Notes: generated from the sequence alone by a model not told the origin. A stretch of 64,000 bases of DNA from Rhytidiadelphus loreus (GCA_947034895.1 OX344764.1:53425348-53489347), one strand, 5' to 3'. Shown: positions 1-11,175, counted from the stretch's first letter. A program made the numbers and translations.

Positions 1-305
1 CAGAACCAACACCAATTGAAGCAATACTTGATGTGACGTTACTAAATCAGCAGTAACTACACACATTTAGTAGTAGTGATATAAACCACGAAGACGATCA
101 CGCGAAGACAAAATCACAAACAAAATCACGGTAGCCAAACTTCGAGATAGGTGATATTGCATGTCCAATTGGACACGCGACGCAACGCGACGCATTGCGC
201 CAGAGGTAGCATTATATTGAGAGCGCAAGCCCTGATACAAAAACACGATACAATGTGCAGCCTCCTAATTCCACGAATGACCTAATTGAACAAAAATGAC
301 CTAAA
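1..305. other. Intergenic, nothing recognised
   Basis: No convincing gene. The only local structure is a short run of CGCGACGCA-like words near 172-200. The stretch leads into the tandem repeat block that follows. Confidence 0.5.
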
Positions 306-1245
306 CTCTGTCATTCGTTCTGGAAATGAAGAAGAAGCGGGAGTGCGGTATTGCACCATTGCTAACTACTCATGCCTTCGAATAACAAATGGAGAGATTG
401 CGTCTACGAAAAGCATGACATACCTGATGATGTTTTCCATGGAGTCCGGTTGGAAAGCAAGAAAATCGATCTCGAAAGAAAGGGATAAGGACGAAGCGCA
501 CCGTGCGGCATTGAAGAGCTGATGATGAAAAATCCGATTAAAGCAGTCAAGCACTATATTCTGGTGTTGTGGTTGACACTGGCGCGGCGATGCGAAAAAT
601 GCGTTGACCTCAAATGACCTCAAACCCACAAATGACCAGCCTCTGTCATTAGTTCTGGAAATGTGGAATAAGCGGGATTGCACCATTGCTAACTACTTAT
701 GCATTCGAATAACAAATGAAGGGATTGTAAACAATTGCGTCTATGAAAAGCATGACATACCTGATGTTGCTTCCATGGAATCCGGTTGGAAAGCAAGAAA
801 ATCGATCTCGAAAGAAAGGGAGAAGGACGAAGAGTAACGTACGGCATTGAAGAGCTGATGATGAAGAAATCCGATTGAAGCAGTCAAGCTCTCGATTCTG
901 GTGCTGTGGTTGACGCTGGCGCGACGATGCGAAAAATGCGTTGACCTCAAAATGACCTAAAATGACCTAATCTCTGTCATTCGTTCTGGAAATGTGGAAT
1001 TAGCGGGAGTGCACCATTGCTAACTACTCATGCATTCGAATAAGAAATGAAGAGGTTGTAGACAATTGCGTCTCTGAAAAGCATGACATACCTGATGATG
1101 TCTCCATGGGATCCGGTTGGAAAACCCAGAAAATCGATGTCGAAAGGAAAGCGAGAATGAAGGACGAAACGCACTGTGCAGCATTGAAGAGCTGATGATG
1201 AAAAAACCGATTGAAGCAGTCAAGCACTTGATTGTGGTGCGGCGA
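306..1245. repeat. Three tandem repeats of about 330 bp
   Basis: Three consecutive units start at the word CTCTGTCATT near 306, 641 and 972, giving periods of 335 and 331 bp. Each unit holds the same ordered landmarks: CTCTGTCATT(C/A)GTTCTGG, CACCATTGCTAACTACT, AAGCATGACATACCTGATG, TCCGGTTGGAAA, AAATCGAT(C/G)TCGAAAG and GAAGAGCTGATGATGA. Unit 3 is truncated or diverged after about 1245. Short reading frames occur on both strands of every unit, but each differs in length and none has recognisable domain content, so they look incidental. The array may continue in another form upstream of the window. Confidence 0.8.
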
Positions 1246-2467
1246 TGCGAGGTAGGGTTTCAGTGACAGACTCGTCGCTGGCAGCGGCGGTTCTCGCGAC
1301 ACTCACCTCTGTCGCAGAATGTCAGAATGTCTGAGTGATGACAGTGAGCATTTCAAGTTCCAATCAAATTTTTCTGTTGTTTCTCTTGGAGGTTTTCTGG
1401 TTGGTGTCTTGGTGAGGTAGAAAGTCCATAAAGAGTGACCTGGCATTTACCAGCTCATTCTCAATTTGGGGGAGTTTAACCCCAAAGCGTCAAAAGGGAC
1501 ATAAAGTGTCCTCGCAGTTTTTTGGGACAACAAAACTTACAGTTCTAGGCTTCAATCGGGAAAGTGTCATACAGATGTAATGTAGATTTTCGAGAGGCCT
1601 TTCCAATGACATCTGCCACTGAGAAATGTGATCGAATCTCAATTTTGGGGATGATTTGAATTTCGGGGCTTTCAAAAGCCAACGTTTTTAGCAGTGCCAC
1701 ATAAGCATTAGGGTTAGGGTCACCGGACACAAGTCCGGATTCAAAGCGCGGGTGCCTGGAATTACACCGTTGGCGCGAAGATGGTGTGGACTGTAAGGTG
1801 GCTTCTGGAGGAGGGTTTTAGGCGCAAAGACATTCAGGAGTTTTAAGCTTGAACACAACAAGACGGGGCTTTGGATTCCTTTCATGTCCGATATGTGTTT
1901 GAAGTAGTGGGCCGTAAATTGTAAAGAGAGACATGATGCCATAGGGTTTAGTCTCGCTCTAGCATCATTAGAATTCTCAATTGTACAAAGCTGCCACAAT
2001 TTCGTTTCACAGTCGTGGTGTTCTTTTGCAACCATGGTTGGCCACTGCCTTCAGCCTTCACCTACAATGAGCAATCAGAGACTACTTACGGAATTTCCAA
2101 GGACATGTAGTGGGGTGACAATGCTTTGGGAGGACATGAAACATAATCAACACATGAAGAGAATTAGAGAAGGAGCTTGATAGTCACTTAGTTTTGCAAT
2201 TGTAGGAGTGAATTTGAATCAATGATGGATTTCATAAGAGGGTCTGGTCTCTGTAATTTGCCATAGCACCTCCATGATGCAGCTGATGTACTTGACGAGT
2301 GGTTGTTGGAGAAAAGTTGCAGTGAGTGCCAAATGAAGAAGTTGATCAACTACTTAGACTTGAATTTTTTGTGCTGCCTTCGTGTTGTTGGCAAGAGGAG
2401 CCAATCGTGGTCTGCAAACCTTTGCAATCGGAAATATTGATATCACTTCAGAGCGCAAACCAATCAT
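1246..2467. other. Non-coding stretch with a possible TTAA element end
   Basis: No gene recognised. At 1476-1479 a TTAA is followed by CCCCAAAGCGTC, resembling the left end of the TTAA-bounded elements seen elsewhere in this window, but no partner right end was found. Confidence 0.35.
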
Positions 2468-3050
2468 GTGCTCGGGTGGAAGGAACACACTGCATTTTCT
2501 GAACACATTGATGCACTCATTCGTAAGGTGTGGCCTGACAATGTCTTCGTAAGTGAATCTCAAGGAGGCTGGCAGGGCAGCCGCACAGCTCATGTTCACA
2601 CTGAGGAGCCCAACCATGCAATGGCAGGTGAAGAGGAAGACGCGGGGAATTGGAAGAAAAAAAGCCTCTGTCATGGACGATTTCGGGCCGGTAGCGCCAC
2701 AACCACTTGACAACATCGCAACTCCGGCACACACGAGATTGTAACAGGGGAACCCAACATTTACGACACAACACCCAGAACCACCGGCGGAGCGACAACC
2801 GAATGTGGGCCGACAATTTAAGGCGAGAAGAGGTAGTGCTAGTATACGGTGTCCTCCAATGACGCCTCCGATCACTCCAATGGTGGAACTAGAAGAAGAC
2901 ATGCCACTATCCAGAGACATGGTGATTCAATTTGCAAACCAAGCATGCAATTCACCGCCGGAGGTGGGTCAGGGACGAGCGGCAAGGGGGTGCGGCGAAA
3001 ACGCCAATATTTCCCTAGTCTCTAGTGCTTTGGGAGAACAATGTCTGTGA
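2468..3050 (+). pseudogene. Broken reading frame of unknown identity
   Basis: On the plus strand one frame stays open from about 2553 to 3050 except for a single TAA at 2742-2744. It reads as a basic, proline- and alanine-rich product with a PMTPPITPM stretch. Just upstream, TTC-GTAAGT near 2545 is a good splice-donor match, and another frame is open before it (from 2468), so this could be remains of a spliced gene. A long frame also exists on the opposite strand. No known domain is recognised, so the strand and the reality of the gene are uncertain. Confidence 0.25.
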
Positions 3051-3424
3051 GGCCATGGAGGGGCCCGAGGCAAAATTGGGCGGGGAGGGGATGGAGAGAT
3101 GAATGGTAATGGAAAGGGGCAAGGAAAACCGAAGTCATGAAGGTGTCCCAATATTTTTAGTACACCACCAAGTTGGGTCGCTCTGATTATAGGGTTGGAG
3201 AACTACACTTCTCAACTTTGAAGGGAAGCACGCAAATACAGTGAGTGGTTTGAAGTCTCATGGAAGTTGTAGATAGTGTTGCACTTTCCTATGGAGCATA
3301 TCACCTAACTGCTACAGAAACACCTGACAATGAGAGTGCCCACTCTGAGAACTTGAGATTGTCTTTAGCGGCACAACTTACACTACGCCTTGCCAACCCG
3401 CGAGACTGCAAAGAAGTGCCTTAG

Positions 3425-3904
3425 AGATCCGCATGCAGTATTGGAAAGAAGGGCAAGGGGACTGATTCGGTAGAGTGGTACTACTCTTGCGAGAGTGAAG
3501 ATTGTACTCATGGTCGGCACTTTGACGTGGGGTGTGGCAATCCGATAGAATGGGAGCAAGTGCCTATTGAATTTACTACAGTGGCGCTGACATGCTTGGG
3601 GCTAAGCCTGACCTCAAATGGGAGCCAAGTAATGCCGGGTGAAATCATCCGCAATTTTGTGCAAGTTGTCACGAGGGAGTAGATGCTGCTTGTGGACTTT
3701 GGTGGCGTCATTGGCGAAAGAACCATCTCCAAAAAATTATGCGAGGTAGAAGGTAGGGATGTATGGGCGCTTATTTACCCACCCTTGGTAAATCGGCGAA
3801 CACAACCAAGTTCTAGTTCTATGATAGTGTACTACTCTAATGGGTGTCTAAGCGTCAATCCATTGTGCCTTCCAAGCAATGGATCTTTTTTGCTAACTCC
3901 CTAA
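3425..3904 (+). pseudogene. Cys/His-containing ORF fragment with one in-frame stop
   Basis: One plus-strand frame is open from 3425 to 3904 apart from a single TAG at 3680-3682. The first part has ordered Cys and His residues: C near the start, then WYYSCESEDCTHGRHFDVGC (written as read), suggesting a small metal-binding module. The second part reads MLLVDFGGVIGERTISKKLC and onwards without obvious domain. There is no start codon in context and no partner exon was identified. It may be a decayed gene or transposon fragment; the family is not recognised. Confidence 0.3.
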
Positions 3905-4586
3905 TCGTGGTTCTAAATGACTCCTAAGTTGACTATCCTACTATGTTATGTTTTTGTGTTTCCTATTTCTCAAACTTACTCTATTGTTCCAAGGTAGAAG
4001 ATTATCTCATGCCATTTCTAAAAACCTAAGACTCGCTCAATTTGGACTCTCTGGTGAGCCGCTATGAGCAGATGAAGTTTTGACCGCACGGCTATCAAAC
4101 TTCATCCATGGTTTTCTATGAGTTTCCAAATTTGGTTCAGGGTGAAATTTGACCTATGGACCTGAATCCCTATTTTCTAGCTAAATCCTAAGTTTCAACT
4201 TGTTTGGATGAACACGTCCAAGTTTCATCCGTTTTGGGCTCTAAACTTCATCCATCAATATCTTGGGCATCCTAACTCTGATTCCTACGTGTCTTATGTT
4301 TTTGAAAACCTCGCAAGGTCTACTCTAAGATTATCTAATTAAATACGACCTGACTTCAGCCCTAATGGTACCTAGCTCTCAGCCTTGACTAACAATTGAC
4401 ACCTACAAAGTCGAAATGGGAAGAAAGTCTATCCTTTAACGCCTTCAACCACCCCCTTACACCTTCAACAATGAACCCACTCACATTAAGCACTAGAGGC
4501 CCTCCAAAGCGGCATCGCCAAGGTACAGTGGGGGGTATCTTTAGGGTTAGTACAACCTTTCCCAATCCACTCAAGAACACACCAGC
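3905..4586. other. AT-rich intergenic DNA
   Basis: No reading frame, hairpin or repeat worth naming was seen. Words such as AAACTTCATCC recur loosely around 4090-4260. Confidence 0.4.
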
Positions 4587-4860
4587 TATCACCACAATGG
4601 GGGTAAAAGTGCTACCCCTCAACAGTAAGACCCAAGCAAGCTTCAACACAAAAGTTATCACTACAATGGAGGTAAAAGTGCTACCCCTCAAAAGTGGGAT
4701 CCAAATAAACAAGAACATAGTCACCAACTATCACCACAATGGGGGTAAAAGTGTTACCCCTCAACAGTGAGACCCAAGCAAGCTCCAACACAAAAACTAT
4801 CACCACAATGGAGGTAAAGGTGCTACCCCTGAAAAGTGAGACCCAATCAAGCTCCAAACA
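4587..4860. repeat. Four tandem copies of a 68-74-bp repeat
   Basis: Units begin with TATCACCACAATGGGGGTAA or close variants near 4587, 4655, 4729 and 4798. Each also contains GTGCTACCCCTCAA and AGTGAGACCCAA. The array keeps frames open on both strands, which explains the ~110-codon frames here; they have no domain content and are not taken as genes. Confidence 0.8.
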
Positions 4861-5405
4861 CAAGAAGTAACAACAATGGAACCAACAAAGCTCTAAAACA
4901 CCGTTGCAAAGTATCTTGGCTAAAGTACTAAGAAAATCCATACAAGTTAGGTCCAACAACAATTGAGGGAGGTTCAAAGCTTCACTATCCCAAGAGGACC
5001 AACAATGGCGGGGACTTAAGAGCCTTGGTTCCAACCTAAGGTCTCTCCAAAAAGATGTAACAACAAGACTAAAAAAACTCCAAAGACTTGCACTCTAAAA
5101 ACACTTAAAATATACAAGATAGAGGGACCTCCAAGGCCTCTACAAACTTGAGAAACAAGAACAATGGAGCTCCACAAAGGCTCAAAAAGACTCTATTCAA
5201 AGTTGCTTGGCCAAACGCCAAGGCTCTTATAAGAATGGACCCAAGGATCCTAACTCTAAAGACTTAAACAAGGACCTTGAGAGCTTTGGTTCCAACCCAA
5301 AGTCTTTCCAAATGGAGGGGGTCTTTTGGAAGGGAGAAGGGTCCTCTTTTATAGGGTTCCAAGGGTCCACTCCCCCCCTTGACTTGCTACTACATCCATC
5401 TGGAT

Positions 5406-5620
5406 TTTCATCCTTATCTTTTGAGATTTCCACCTTTCAAATAGTCAAATACCGACTACCGAGGTAAGCATATCTCTTAGGATTTCCGTCCTCATCTTTT
5501 GAAATCTTCACCTCTCAAATACCAAGGTAAGCATATCTCTTAGGACTTCCATCTTTATCTTTTGAGATCTTCACCTCTCAAATACCGAGGTAAGCATATC
5601 TACTATCTTTCGAGATTTTC
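5406..5620. repeat. Three tandem copies of a ~68-bp repeat
   Basis: The block TCTTTTGAGAT(T/C)TTCACCT(C/T)TCAAATA followed by CGAGGTAAGCATATCTCTTA recurs three times with minor changes; the last copy is partial. No gene seen here or in the neighbouring 4861-5405. Confidence 0.75.
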
Positions 5621-6016
5621 ACCTAGTTTGGTTTTTACGCTGGTCCTAACATCTAACTTTTGGAGTTTAACTCCGAATTGCAAACGGATTGCGCCAATGG
5701 CTTCAGAAGGCCATTTTTAGCTTAATGAACCCTTTTTCCCTATTTCTATTGTGAAAAACCCATCGGAAACTAGCGCTAACTGAGACCAATTAAAAGGATA
5801 AAAACCTAAATTTTGGAATTTATCTCTTTTGGCCAGGGCAATTAGCTAGGGTTGTTGGGGAGGCTCTAGGGAGCAAGAAAAGATTCCTTGATGTCTTCGT
5901 TCCGACTTCATACGCTCCCGATATGCCAATCAACCCTGCAAAGATCTTGTCGTAATTCTTAATTAGGGGAATGTTGTTGATTTAGGCTGCCTCCCGCTAT
6001 CGGAACACCATGAAAT

Positions 6017-6409
6017 TTGTCGGGGCGCGTTATTAACATAAAAGATGCTAGTCTAATTTTTAGTGACATTTTACCGCGACCCGGGCATTTTATACGAATT
6101 TCTCGTCGTGGCCTTCGGCGGTTGACTGCTCGGAAAAAGATCCTTTGGAGATCAGAAAAAACCGAGACTTTTTGGGGAACCTCTCATGAAGTCCTCCAAG
6201 CCACGTGCCAAGTCTTAGGCCAATCTGGCACACAGTTGGTGGCGAGGCGAAAACTGACTTCGGTTGAATCACCGGCAGTCAGGGAATCTTTCACACGTGA
6301 GGAAATCTTGGCGATTGGATTTCGCTGTGGATACCCCGACATGTTCCAAATCCAAGAACACTATCCGGTGGTTGTGGATTCCTCCATGTGGCCTATCTTG
6401 AACAAGTAA
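6017..6409 (+). CDS. Unrecognised open reading frame, about 130 codons
   Basis: A single open frame with basic composition (RISRRGLRRLTARKK near its middle) ends with TAA at 6407-6409. The first codon in the open stretch is not a clear ATG in good context. No domain, signal peptide or membrane segment is recognised. It lies about 450 bp upstream of the piggyBac-like transposase relic on the same strand and could be an upstream part of that element, or an unrelated gene fragment. The opposite strand is open over part of the same stretch, so coding status is weak. Confidence 0.25.
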   Translation: MSGRVINIKDASLIFSDILPRPGHFIRISRRGLRRLTARKKILWRSEKTETFWGTSHEVLQATCQVLGQSGTQLVARRKLTSVESPAVRESFTREEILAIGFRCGYPDMFQIQEHYPVVVDSSMWPILNK

Positions 6410-6857
6410 CACCTACAAGCTAATCAATTTGGATTCCTAACGTTTCGTCGATAGAATGGGAAAACTAGAACCTATTTTTGGAGATTTATGTGGGGATCTC
6501 CCTAACTCTCCTAAGACCAATTTAGCCTATTATGGTCACATGCACTGGGTTTGGGCTATTTTGGGTAAATTCCTGGTAGCCCTATTGTTTTCCACTATTT
6601 ACGAGTTCTAACCTAAATACAAGTGGGTTTTGTGGGTAATCTATGGATAAAAGGCTATTTATGACCAAATGCTATACTGGTACGTGACATATCTATTTTG
6701 GTTCTATACTTTTTTGGGGGGTTTTCGTAGTACTTTATGCCTTAATTTGTAATAAACTAAAAAAAAGAAAACTATGAGTCCCAAATGACGAATTTGGGGC
6801 TCACAGGATGGGGCTGGGTTGTCGAGGCACTGTGGCAAAAGACCAAAGCAGTTTTGA

Positions 6858-7790
6858 TGTGCTCCACTTCAACTCGGCGGTACGCAACATAGTCTCCTTC
6901 AGCAATTCGAGTCCGTGAGTGACATTGGCGAGGGGCTCATTCAGTTCTTGGTAGCTGGAGACTTGGAATTACCTCCTCTAACCCCAGAGGACAAATTCTA
7001 CATGCCATCGTTTGAACACACAGTGGAAGTGACATATCCAGAATATATGCTGCCACTATTGTCAAGTGACTGTGACGACTCTTCAGAAGAAGGGGATACC
7101 GAGGATCTGGACTAGTCTGCGGAATTTTGCGACTTGGATGTTGGCAATAGCGATTGGGAATTGGAGGAGCCTAATGTCATGGAAGAGGTGGGTCTTTTTG
7201 CCAATGTCCTTTCCAATGATTGTTTGTTCAAGACCCATTACTTTGATGCTCACAGGTAGTCGCTGGAAACTACATTAGTTGGGGATAGGCAGGTTTTCTC
7301 TAGCCCAAAGGCACGGCCTACACGTAGACAAAGTAGATGTAAAGTACCCGTTCATGATTTTTTTGAAATATTTTGGCCTGAGAGTGATTTGTCCCACAAT
7401 TGTCAAGAGACAAATGCATATGCTTTACAAGAAAGTGTTGAGCACCCCGGTGTACTCAATGGGCGTGGAAAATGGAAGACTCTCACTGTCCCCAAGTTGA
7501 CAGCCTATGAAGATATTAGCATCTTCATGGGACTAAAACAACAACCTTCAATCAGATCTTATTGGTCAAAACGTAAATTCTACGCATGTCCGGTAGTTAA
7601 ACAAGTAATGAAGTATCCTAAGTTTGAGCAAATCTTGTCATGCATTTATTTGGTCGATAATGCATCGCTAGTTGAGGATAAAATTGCCCCAGGATATGAC
7701 AAAATAGAGAAGTGCCGCTATTGTGTAGAGAGCGTTTGCCTCGGGAAATCACAAGGATTCTGGTTGCGACCAGAAATGGCTCGGGAATGA
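6858..7790 (+). pseudogene. piggyBac-type transposase, N-terminal half (broken)
   Basis: One frame from 6858 to 7790 is broken only by a TAG at 7113-7115 and another near 7257. It starts with an acidic tail (DCDDSSEEGDTEDLD just before the first stop), typical of piggyBac transposase N-termini. It continues into the family core: FFEIFWPESDLS, then WKTLTVPKL, FMGLKQQPSIRSYWS, and PKFEQILSCIYLVDNAS near 7615-7665, matching the DDE_Tnp_1_7 pattern of an isoleucine/leucine-rich helix, a PS-x-R-x-YWS motif and an FEQIL-x(4)-VDN motif. The frame ends about 7790, where homology to an inserted unit begins; the catalytic half resumes near 10000 on the same strand. With the insert removed the coding length is about 2.1 kb, the usual size. 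Inference: one transposase gene, now non-functional. Confidence 0.8.
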
Positions 7791-9051
7791 AATAAATCGT
7801 GACTTGTCGAATCTTCAAATCTTCGAGTCTTCAAATCTTCAAACTGCTACTCGTTATCCTATCCTGTTGTGTTTCTAAATAGGCCAAGGGTTAAGGTAAG
7901 GTGATAAGAAACCACGGGCTACGGACGTGTAAAACGGGACGGCCAAACCACGAGCTGAACCGTCCAAGGGATTGGATCCTAAATTTCAAACCCACGGTGA
8001 CTAGTAAACTTGCCTCACCAGTGGGAACAATATAAAAGTCTCGACCATGTGGGCAATTAACCCCACTTCGTTGCATTCACAACACAAAATGAAGCTACTG
8101 TTGGTGTAAATCAAATCACCCGCAACAATAAAATTCAATTTACAAAGCCACAAGCCACACACAAGTCTTCAACACCTCCTTCAAACTCTAATTTCCAAGC
8201 TGAACTTTGGATGAGTGTCACTGTTGATCTACAACTCCAAATGAACTAAATGATAACTTTTCGGAAAGCTAATACAATCATCTACTTTTCCTCCAAATTT
8301 CAAATAATTCTAAAACTCTGTCCAACTTCTATGGCCATCCAAAGTTTCGGCCTTGAGAAGGGAAAGGCAACAGACCTTCCTTCTCTTCCACACTCACAAC
8401 TTTCTCATACAAACTCCAAATAGAACAAATGATAGTTTCATGAAGAGCTAACACAATTTCCTACATCCCCTCCAAATTTCATTGCAAAACAAGAACCTGT
8501 CCGTTTTTTATGGTTGGTCGAAATCTCTGCCTCTTAATTTTAAAGGCAACAAACCTCCCTCTACTCAAACTAGCACAACTTTTGTTTCACAACTCCAAAT
8601 CAAGCAAGTGAGATCAATTTGGAAACTACACACCATGATACACAATACCTTCTAATTTCATTTCAAAATACTTCCAACTCACAACACAATCTCTCTCCAA
8701 ACATTTGGGTTCTCCCTAAACTCCCAACGGGAGAGAAGATGAATAGTGTTCACCTTTTTTCCACCTTATTTCACTCTAACCACACAAACAAGTGGAGTCA
8801 GCTCCTAACTCACTCCCAAAACTACAACATGAATAATTGAGCCTTTATTTGGCCCCACAACTATTTCTTTATTTTTAACTTTGAAGGAAATTCACTTCAA
8901 GTTCACCTAAAAGATAAACTATTTGAATATTTCCTTCATGCTACTTCATAAACACAAATTTATTATAATAAATCACTCCAACTATGGAATGAAGAACTAA
9001 AAACCAACATATATCTAATAGAAGTAAAAAACTAGAGCTCCAATCGAAATG

Positions 9052-9754
9052 TCACTCCATCTGCAAGAATTTGAGGATGCGTTTGACGGTAGCAGCAACG
9101 TAATCGGCACGATCTGCCTTGGTTAAGGGATTAACTGGCACCTGCAACCATCGTTGATGACCACAACTCCCTTCGATAGGCCTCACCATGCAATAGTATT
9201 GCTCGTTATTTAACCCCCGAGCGCCCCAGCGACGGAATTCTGTTTCTCCAATATGAAAGTTTGTTGGGTTTGACTATCATAAGCTTTTGAAGGGTACGAA
9301 CAAATCATTTGTCCTTTTCCCTATTGATGAAGGGTTATTCGTACTTTCAATCGATACGGTTAGTTTTTTTGGATCTTTTTTTTAGTAACAATGTGATTGA
9401 CATTAGTTGTAAAAGATTTGGATTTTGATAAATATGAGCTGGGCGCTTAGGGGTTAAGCCTTCAAAACATCCTTCAAATGTGACTTCACGGCTGCCGGGT
9501 TCAACACATCCAACCTACAACAAAATCATCAATGCCCGAGCGTCACGCTGAAGATTACCGTGCCATCGTTTCTCCATGCGAGGTTGTTTCAGTGGTCAAG
9601 ATGGCCCAGCTTCATCTTCTCGTCGTCCATGTAACAATGAAAGATTCAATGGCAGTTGTGACTGATCCGGCATTTGCAATAAAGAAAATTCGAACTCACG
9701 CTCCGGTTGAAATTCTTCATATTGAGGCTCAGAAAAAACCCTCCAGTTCGACAT
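9052..9754 (-). pseudogene. Small unknown ORF (MSNWR family), interrupted
   Basis: The minus-strand frame starts at ATG 9752-9754 (MSNWRVFSEPQ) and ends at TGA 9052-9054 (KRILKFLQME). It is broken by a TGA, a TAG and the 240-bp element at 9214-9453. Without the insert it would be about 150 residues. Motifs shared with the inverted copy at 11806-12264 are PLKQP, DARAL, VEPGSREVTFEGCFEGL, QYYCMV, SCGHQRWL, PVNPLTK and DRADY. The shared stretches mostly keep frame between the two copies, suggesting the ancestor coded for protein. The C-terminal half is best conserved, and its Cys and His residues match. Family and function are not recognised. Confidence 0.6.
9214..9453. mobile_element. 240-bp TTAA-bounded MITE inside the unknown ORF
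   Basis: It is flanked by TTAA at 9210-9213 and 9454-9457. The ends are inverted: CCCCCGAGCGCCCCAGC on the left, and CCCCTAAGCGCCCAGC on the right read inward. The inverted copy of the host ORF has an uninterrupted single TTAA at the same point (near 12104, in GGTTTAAACATC). This shows insertion with TTAA target duplication, the signature of piggyBac-type elements. No coding capacity. Confidence 0.85.
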
Positions 9755-9819
9755 AGTATAATCTAAATAAAACACAAAGAAGAAGAATATAAAATGAGAT
9801 GAAGCTTTCAAATAAATCC

Positions 9820-9880
9820 TTCTCTATATAGTCGGAAAGAGAAGGCGTCACCTTGAAGCCACCTCAAATGACGTCATCTT
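9820..9880 (-). promoter_or_regulatory. Putative promoter of the MSNWR ORF
   Basis: On the minus strand the palindrome TGACGTCA (9869-9876) is followed by a second GTGACGCC word near 9845, then a TATA-type CTATATAG at 9824-9831, then a pyrimidine-rich leader of about 65 bp before the ATG at 9754. TGACG words are known bZIP/as-1-type sites in plant and pararetroviral promoters. The same arrangement (GTGAC words, then leader, then ORF) is partly preserved upstream of the inverted copy. Activity is inferred only. Confidence 0.4.
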
Positions 9881-9999
9881 ATTTATAATACTACAAATAT
9901 TTAAATCTATCTAAATCATGTATATATACATATTCTATATAATGTCTGCATTTGCAGCACGGTACCGCTGATTGATCAAAAACTTAGTAACCCATTCAA

Positions 10000-11175
10000 A
10001 AGCTACCTACAACTGTGAGAAACGTCTTGCTTGTGATGAAATAATGGTAACATATAAAGGTTGTAGATGCAACATAAAACAATTTATGAAAGACAAACTA
10101 GTAAAATATGGCATCAAGATTTAGTGCTGCGCCAGTAGCAAGTCTAAGTATGTATACAATCTCATAGTGTATGAAAGAAGAAAGAACCAAAGGCCTCAAA
10201 AGGATCTAGACACAAAAGTAGTGCAAGAATTAGTGTCAGACCTTCACGGACTCGGACATGTCGTAGTGATTGATTGGTTCTTCACGTCTCTTTTAGTAGC
10301 TGATGCTTTGTTGTGGGCACTTGATACACGTGCACCTTGAAATCAAACTAAATAGGGATGCCAACCCACCTAGTTCTATACGGGAAAGAAGACCTTCCAA
10401 GAGGCACGCTAGTGGTGGCTATGCACTCATCAAGATGTATGGCCGCTTGTGTATGGTTCGATAACTGCCCCGTATACTTTCTTAGCACCCCTTGGCTAAT
10501 GGATATATGCACCACTTTGAGGTGAGTGGGTGGCAAGCGCAATCCATATTTAACATCACCCATACAGAAGGAATATCAAGAGATGATGAGAGGTGTTGGC
10601 ATTATAGATTAGTGTCATGTTGAATACACGGCCCAAATTATATTCCGCAAATGGTAGCATCGCTTGCTCTTCTTTGTTCTGGACACATCTCTAGGAAATG
10701 CATACGTTTTGTACAAATTGCATTGTGATGGTGGGAAAGCTGGAGGTCGACCCCAACGCCCCTTGTCTCAGTCCAACTTTTACTATGAGGTGGCGACTTG
10801 GCTTACTACACTGGTTTTTGAATTAGGTCAAATCAGGGGTACATTCAACTAGTCAAATTGCGGGATCTATGAGTGCCAATCTGTTGGAATGTAGAGACAA
10901 AAGTGTTGATTATGTGGCCACAAGCAGAACCGCTTATGCTTGGGGTGTGGAAGGGCTTTCTTATGCCAGAGAACTTGCTACCACCTAGTGCACACCAATC
11001 CCAAGTTTGCTGCAAAAATAAGGTTGTGATGCACTGCCTCGAATTTGAAGTATTGCTATTGTTTTGCATGGAGAAAGTTATGTCAAAGGTGCAGCAGTTC
11101 AATCAGCACCCCTTTGCAGCAGTCATAGTGAGTCCAAAGCAGCCCACCTTAATGGTCAATACAATAGAAAATTAG
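10000..11175 (+). pseudogene. piggyBac-type transposase, catalytic and C-terminal half (broken)
   Basis: The order of family motifs on the plus strand is clear. ACDEIMVTYKG near 10028-10060 corresponds to the first catalytic Asp. NIKQFMKDKLVKYGIKI is followed by a stop. GLGHVVVIDWFFTSLLVA near 10250-10300 is the second Asp region (normally DNFFTS). GMPTHLVL and LPRGTLVV follow, then EYQEMMRGVG near 10570-10600, where the third Asp (GVD) reads Gly. KWWHRLLFFVLDTSLGNAYVLYKLH is partly in a second frame near 10650-10710. The Cys-rich C-terminal domain reads CCKNKVVMHC...FCMEK near 11010-11080. Several stops and at least one frameshift are present. It continues the N-terminal half at 6858-7790 across an insertion. 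Dead transposase; could have supplied TTAA elements here in the past. Confidence 0.85.

Larger units (their letters stand above)
7795..9960 (-). mobile_element. Inserted unit with promoter and small ORF, left (inverted) copy
   Basis: This segment interrupts the piggyBac-type transposase and is an inverted, diverged copy of 11560-13545. The best conserved blocks are GGTTTGGCCGTCCCGTTTTAC (reverse complement near 7930-7950), the CCCACGGTGAC block near 7990, and the coding part at 9052-9754. Read on the minus strand it has a TATA-type promoter, a small ORF, then about 1.2 kb of non-coding tail ending in the conserved block. No LTRs, reverse transcriptase or terminal inverted repeats were recognised, so its class is unknown. 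A 240-bp TTAA element is nested in its ORF. Boundaries are approximate. Confidence 0.6.

Noticed and set aside
1705..1720. TTAGGGTTAGGG telomere-like word
   Set aside because: Only about two units; not an interstitial telomere array.
2354..2920. 188-codon minus-strand frame
   Set aside because: No recognisable domain and competing plus-strand frames; kept only as part of the unknown broken-ORF region.
4396..5034. Long frames on both strands
   Set aside because: Created by the 68-74-bp tandem repeat, whose unit lacks stops in some frames.
8057..8064. TTAACCCC resembling a TTAA-element end
   Set aside because: Lies in the conserved part of the inverted units, and the counterpart in the other copy lacks it; no partner end.
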